Origin: Liolophura sinensis
Taxonomy: Eukaryota; Mollusca; Polyplacophora; Chitonida; Chitonidae
Length of the DNA stretch: 64,000 bases
Direction: 5' to 3'
NCBI RefSeq assembly: GCF_032854445.1
Contig: NC_088306.1
Location: 10,442,193-10,506,192 of the forward strand
Shown: in pieces, positions 58,961 through 64,000 of the stretch
How positions within the stretch are numbered: the first letter of the stretch is position 1
How the letters are laid out: the number at the start of each line of letters is the position of its first letter
Made by a program: the position numbers and the translations under genes
Notes under the pieces: model-generated
What the model was told of the DNA's origin: nothing
The model's database searches: none
What the model saw: only the letters and a program-made list of their open reading frames with translations

Positions 58961-60260
58961 TTTTTCTCAATGTTGTCTGTTTTTGTAAATAATGTTACAT
59001 TTTGTACATTCAGGTTGAATTTGTTGAATTGTTCATCGTCCGTGCATGTACCTCGGCAGTTAAATCAAGCTAGTCGTCGTTATTTGTGTTAGCATCTGTT
59101 CGTAAACAGATGTTCTCCAAAGTTTAATTTCTCCGATCATGGCAAATTAGTTCAGTGCATCACTTTCATAGTGTATTCTTTTTTGACATTCAGTCGGGTC
59201 TTGATGCTTGGCCACCAGTATCGCTGTAACTGAGGAACGTAACAGCTTTAATTAATTTGCGTCCATAGTATGTTTTCCATGGTTTTATCAAGCGACTTGT
59301 TTTTGGTTCGTATGTAACAATGAGAAAGGACCAATCATTTATTTCATGAAAAGTCATGTTAAATGCATCAAATCCTTCCTCAGAGGATGGTTTACTTAAG
59401 ATATGATCTCAATTAGTGGTCGACATTGCTCCTATGAATTTCTCTTTATTAGTTCGTGAGATTTTCCGAAATTTAATCACTGGTTGGGGCAGTTTTAAGT
59501 TTCTTTATGTTTATGGATATGGAAAATGGGAAAGTGATCAGTGATATCAGAAAGAAGAAGCCCCGACAAAAGATGATCCTCATGAGTGTTAGAAAATATG
59601 TTGTCAGTTAACGTAGCCGTTCTATTACATGCGCGGGTGGGTTTGGTAAGACGTGGGAAGAAAGAATAACTTTTCATCTGATCTAAAAACTCCCTTGTAT
59701 GGATATGGCTGGATGTTTTGAATAGATCAATATCTAAATCTCCTAATAATATGCATTTCTTATGTTTGGATATTTTCAGGAGGTTTTGAAAGAAAAAGTC
59801 GTTAAAGAGCTGAACACTTTTGCCAGGGGCTGATAAATGATGCCGGCAATATAATTTTTCCCGTTAAGATCGAATACGACAAACAGCGACTCCTAAGGAC
59901 CATCATTATTATTGAAAGATAAGTCGTGTCTAATTTCACATGGTTCTATCTGGTTTTGTATATAAAGAACAACTCCCCCGTCTAGTTGTTGTTCGGTCTA
60001 GGCTGAATAAGCGGTGGAATCTGGGGCCTTACTCAGATTCACAACTGATTCTGCTTCCATTGAAACAGGACCTACTTGTTAAAAGGTAATTCGGGTGCAA
60101 ATTAAATTTTGACCTTGTCTTAAGTGACCTTTCCACCACATCAGCTGGTCCTCAGTTGGTGTATTGATGGAGAGATCAAAGCCTTAACCTTTTCCACAAG
60201 TCTTCGATCCGCTCTGTAGGTTAAAATGTACTCGTTTTTTTCTCAATTAAAGCAGAATCA

Positions 60261-60474
60261 TCTCACCAATGCGGTCGCTGTGAGTTCAAGTCCAGCTCAT
60301 GCTGGCTTCCTCTCCGGCCGTACGTGGGAAGGTCTTCCAGCAACCTGCGGATGGTCGTGGGTTTCCACCGGGCTGTGCCCCGTTTCCACCCACCATAATG
60401 CTGGCCGCCGTCGTATAAGTGAAATATTCTTGAGTATGGCGTAAAACACCAATCAAATAAATAAATAAATAAAT
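60261..60474 (+). mobile_element. SINE-1 with 12-bp target-site duplication
   Basis: 5'-truncated copy starting tctcaccaatgcggtcgctg, ending ggcgtaaaacaccaatcaaa and (aaat)n. Flanked by aaagcagaatca at 60249-60260 and 60475-60486. Confidence 0.96.
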
Positions 60475-60842
60475 AAAGCAGAATCAAAGGTCATTCGGTG
60501 CACATTTACCTTTGACCTTATCTGAAGATCAACTTATGTGGTGGAAAGGTCGCTTAAGTTAAAGAGATCAAACTCATTTATGTTGAACCTACATAGCTGA
60601 AAGCTGGTGGAAAATATAGTCGACTAAAGCAGAATCAAAGGTAACCATTATAAGCAAATTGACCTTTGAGATTGTCTTATGTGACCTTTCCACAACATTA
60701 CTGATGAAGATAGGAGTCTCTACATTTCCCACCAGTTTTCATCTATGTAGATTCTTTGTCAATTAAACAAGGCTGCAACAAGGGTTTATGTGGACAGGTA
60801 GGCTTACCAAATATTCAAAGTGTTAATGCCTTCCATGTCAAT

Positions 60843-60878
60843 TCGGCGTAAAACACCAATCAGATAAATAAATAGCTA
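60843..60878 (+). mobile_element. SINE-1 3'-end fragment
   Basis: cggcgtaaaacaccaatcag then ataaataaatag. Confidence 0.75.
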
Positions 60879-63613
60879 AATTTCATGGCAAGTGAAATTC
60901 AGCTACTTGGGCTATATAGGCCTATACACCATATCCCAATCAATATGCATTTACGAATTTCCAGACAACTTGAATGAATTTTGTTACACTGAATATTGTA
61001 ACAAGTTTGTAGTAAAACTGAATGCTGACTAATTTGTAACGTGGGGTATGTGCAGTTCCGATATTATCGCGATGCAATGTTTGCTCTAAAAGCCCAAAAA
61101 AAAAAAAAATTCGGTGAAATCCGCTCCGTGAGTGATGGTTTTTAAAGTACACATAAAGTGTGCCACTAAATATACATAGAAAAATTTGTATAGGACAGTT
61201 ATCACAGAAAAATACGTAAACAATTCTATAACGTTTTCAAAGCCGAGAAGATGAAGTTCAGCACTGGAGATACGGCACTGACGGACAATTCACTCCGAGT
61301 AACCATGCTGTAGAAGCCGTCATGGACTTGGCCAGTCACTAGCGCTGAAAGCGTCACGTGATAATTGGATGTCACGTCAAAGAACCTATTAGCTCTCGAT
61401 TGTCAGTGTGGTTTCCTATAGTGGATGGACAGACATCAATGCAATAAATTGGATTTTGCGGTTAGTTTAAATGTTATACTGATGCATTGTTGACCGCACA
61501 TTTACGAGCGGGGAACTGAGAACGGCTGTCCTTTTCACAATGCGTACATGTTAGGTAGGAGACTGAGCTGCCAAGAAAATCGCCTCGGGATAGTCATTGC
61601 TTGAAACTGATATCGTGACGCTGAATTATTTTTCCTCAGCAAAGTCAGATTTATTACGAAAATATCATCCCAAAATCTGAATGAAAAAGTCTGTTATCAG
61701 TCAGAAGGTCCAGTTAGGTTCGGTAAATTCCCTTATGTCGGTACAGCCAGCTGGGCCAAATGCCTACACCCATGCAGAACGAGGACGAGCTGGACCGCTA
61801 AAACACGACGTTTGTGTCCACAAACATCGCCCTGACCAGGGCCAAACTAAAAGAAACATCGGCCCTTTGATCACGTAACAGAGTAAATACTCTTTGGTTG
61901 GGTATCAGGCGTTTTTGTTTGTATTTTCTTATTGTAAGATTGATTAATGCCTATGGTACGGGAGAGCCCCAAGGTTTTGTGATGTGACTCTAGATAGCCA
62001 TATAACATGGCAAAATGGCGTCACCAAATGAGCGGCTAGGTGCTGGCAATTGTTTGCTATTTATTTTGTTGATAAATGGTGTATATATGTTTAAAAAAAA
62101 TATTTTAGAACATTTCTGGAATTCTACTTATTAAATAATTCAGCTTTAGTGGCTGACATTAAGTTCACTTAATGATCACAAGATATGCAGTACCTATACG
62201 TATGTTCTGAACCACGTGTACAGGTTACTTCCCTTGGCGACCGCTCTCTAGACTTATGGTGTTCGCAACGAAAATCGAACCAAACTGTGAATGATGGGGT
62301 TGTGTTTTGTCCAAAAATCGTAAGTGCATATTGGTTTAAGTGGCTGTAATCGACACTCACAGTTCTCAAGTAAACATGAAATTTACTGGTACGTAGAAGT
62401 AACTAGATAATAAAGATTTCTTTACGTTGTCATGCAACAAAATCCCTTGGCTGTGCCTATACAACAACAACACTGAACACTTCTTCTCCAGTGACAAATG
62501 GCTGATGGAGTCAGGACTTCAGCTGCAGTTGAACACAGTTTAACATATGCATGCTGCACAGTTAATTTCTGTAGAATGATGTGATGGAGCAACAAAAACT
62601 ACAGGCAGTAGGATCCAAATTTCTCACCAGTGCCGTTACGACACACAACCAGTTAGCTCTGTATAGCTGTGATTACTTGTAGGCCTATATACACTTTCAT
62701 TTTTACAGTTCACAGCCTTGTCTTGTTCTGTAAGCTTACCTTGAACAGAACACCTTAGTACTTCCTGTGTTGTCCTCCATATACTTATGTGGTCAGCAAA
62801 GTAATCTGTCCATCTGTCCATAGTATGCGCCATATGTCATCAGGAAAGGACAGCAGAATTCCTTGCTGACCTTCACCAGCACCACTCCAGTAAAAATATA
62901 GGCTAAGTAAAAAAAAAAAAAAATTGCTGATGCTGTGATGTGTTCAGGCACAGCAAGGACTTTTGTACTCTGAGTTTGTGGTGACAATAGGTTTGGCAAC
63001 AGTTTTTTTCCAGCCACGTTTTTAATTGTAGTGTGCTCTAATGTTGGTTTGGGGCCATTCTTGCCGAACAAAATTTTTGCCAAACCTAATGTCAGAACAT
63101 TTGTGGAGTTAGAATTTTTGTTGTTGTTTGCTGATGTCTGATAGTATACAGCGATAAATATACATGGATCATATGCAGAAATTGATCCAGATTTAGTAGG
63201 GACATACACAGTTTGACAGACAGTATTAGTATACTGAGGACAAGGTACAGAGATGTGCAAGATAAATCAAGATTATGGAACAATACAGTTCTGTGATAGT
63301 GTACATAATCTCAGCCCTGCTGAGATCACAACTGATAAAATCTAGTGTAACAATGTAAGTGACGATCGTAAACCTTCTGGGTGTGGAGTATGGGTGATTG
63401 AATGCTAATAGTACAAAATTATAAGCATTATGGTGTAATAAAAGTCTGCTCATTGGTGGCTATTGTGTAGAAAAAGATCTCTATACTTCCTACATTTTCT
63501 CAAAGTTTCATCTCGTAATGCTCTGTGCATTTAATGGGCATATTGCCAACATCAGCTAGTCATATTCTTGTTGTATCCCTGAACCTCAGGGTAGCTGTTA
63601 CCAATCAGTGTGC

Positions 63614-63868
63614 AGGGGCCTCCGTGGCTCAGTTGGTTAGCGTGCTAGCGCAGTGTAATGACCCAGTGTCTCTCACCAATGCGGTCGCAGTGAGTTCAAG
63701 TCCAGCTCATGCTGGCTTTCTCTTCGGCGGTATGTGGGAAAGCCTGTCTGCTACCTGCGGATGGTCGTTCTGCTCGGTTTCCACCCACCATAAATGCTGG
63801 CTGCCGTGGTATAAGTGAAATATTCTTGAGTACGGCGTAAACACCAATCAAAAAAAAAAAAAAAAAAG
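63614..63868 (+). mobile_element. SINE-1, full-length with tRNA-like head
   Basis: Begins ggggcctccgtggctcagtt, has ggttagcgtgctagcg (A-box region) and gagttcaagtccagctcatg (B-box region), the body, cggcgtaaacaccaatca and a poly-A tail. Flanked by tcagtgtgc at 63605-63613 and 63869-63877. It is the best reference copy in the window. Confidence 0.96.
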
Positions 63869-64000
63869 TCAGTGTGCCATAACCTTGAACTATTTTAAAT
63901 TCCACTATTGCTATTTCAACACTAATGGTTTCTACAGAAAGAAACATGTAGTTGCAAATGTATGATGCGTATTGATGTGGTGCAGCTACAAGAGTTACTG

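Larger units (their letters stand above)
57045..60010 (-). pseudogene. Decayed non-LTR retrotransposon (endonuclease + reverse transcriptase remains)
   Basis: On the minus strand, reading 5' to 3': 60010-59480 gives endonuclease-like fragments (YIAGIIYQPLA, LLGDLDIDLFKTS, TRPTRACNRTATLTDNIFSN-like text, DITDHFPIFHIH); 58127-57880 gives RT fragments (FVNLSIAFDTVGHDILLQKL, SQGSILGPTLFPIYIYDI in a second frame); 57425-57045 gives a C-terminal part (PKRAVRVITL, HTDLLFKEQTILNN, NYPTRT). The order and motifs fit a Jockey/CR1-type LINE. Stops, frameshifts and insertions (SINE-1 at 57553-57655, element B-like 58420-58960) show it is dead. Family assignment is tentative. Confidence 0.82.
60011..64000. 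other. Repeat-rich intergenic stretch, no convincing gene
   Basis: 60.04-60.77 kb is a nested inverted-repeat region (cttaagtgacctttccacca recurs in both directions) carrying a SINE-1. 61-63.5 kb shows no recognised family. A minus-strand frame at 62793-63260 is open for 155 codons but crosses a poly-A/T run and shows no known motif; a donor-like CAAG|gtaagc lies at 62739 on that strand. Confidence 0.4.

Noticed and set aside
60226-60487. Ser/Trp-rich short frames on both strands (also at 50363, 63525, 26754)
   Set aside because: The same peptide recurs because it is translated from SINE-1 copies.
62793-63260. Minus-strand gene of 155 codons
   Set aside because: It crosses a poly-A/T run, shows no known motif and lacks a consistent exon structure; kept only as a note.
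63614-63720. tRNA gene
   Set aside because: The A/B-box region is the head of a SINE with target duplications and continues into the SINE body; it does not end as a tRNA.

Overview
The window is animal nuclear DNA: AT-rich, intron-rich and full of short interspersed repeats. Clean spliced genes (GT/AG junctions with matching phases), an SRCR-domain gene, an intronless amine-type GPCR, and dozens of copies of a tRNA-derived SINE with an (AAAT)n tail and a CGGCGTAAAACACCAATCAA end point to a lophotrochozoan, most likely a mollusc. That placement is inference; no database was searched.

Layout. (1) About 1.1-6.4 kb, minus strand: five exons of an SRCR-domain gene. Each domain is split over two exons with phases 1-2-1, and the gene runs off the left edge. 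(2) About 6.4-16 kb: no recognisable gene; SINEs, small inverted-repeat elements, a 177-bp TA microsatellite. (3) 16.1-16.7 kb, minus: main exon of a C20orf27 (UPF0687) homologue. (4) About 19 kb: a CpG-richer stretch, candidate shared promoter. (5) 22.9-41.4 kb, plus: 18 exons of a ZBBX homologue (B-box zinc finger; in vertebrates associated with ciliated cells). The exons join to 2,611 nt with the frame kept throughout. One intron starts with GC. Its introns hold a Tigger/pogo-like element (TIRs, flanking TA, eroded CENP-B-type HTH), several SINEs (one with a 12-bp target duplication), a ~500-bp palindromic element and, in the last intron, a ~2.9-kb array of about 47 copies of a 62-bp unit. 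(6) 41.4-48.3 kb: 3' flank, a SINE whose body has expanded in tandem, and copies of a palindromic MITE-like element. (7) 48.35-49.42 kb, plus: complete intronless class A GPCR with amine-receptor marks. (8) 50.04-51.36 kb: a decayed tandem copy of this GPCR, broken by two SINE insertions. (9) 51.4-57 kb and 60-64 kb: repeats, no convincing gene. (10) 57.0-60.0 kb, minus: a decayed non-LTR retrotransposon (endonuclease and reverse transcriptase remains) with nested insertions.

The genes do not form a visible pathway. The clearest unusual structures are the intronic 62-bp array with its higher-order 7-unit duplication, the SRCR domain that has apparently lost both cysteines of one disulfide, and the GPCR gene/pseudogene pair. 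Exon boundaries were set by eye from splice consensus, phase and protein similarity remembered for the families.
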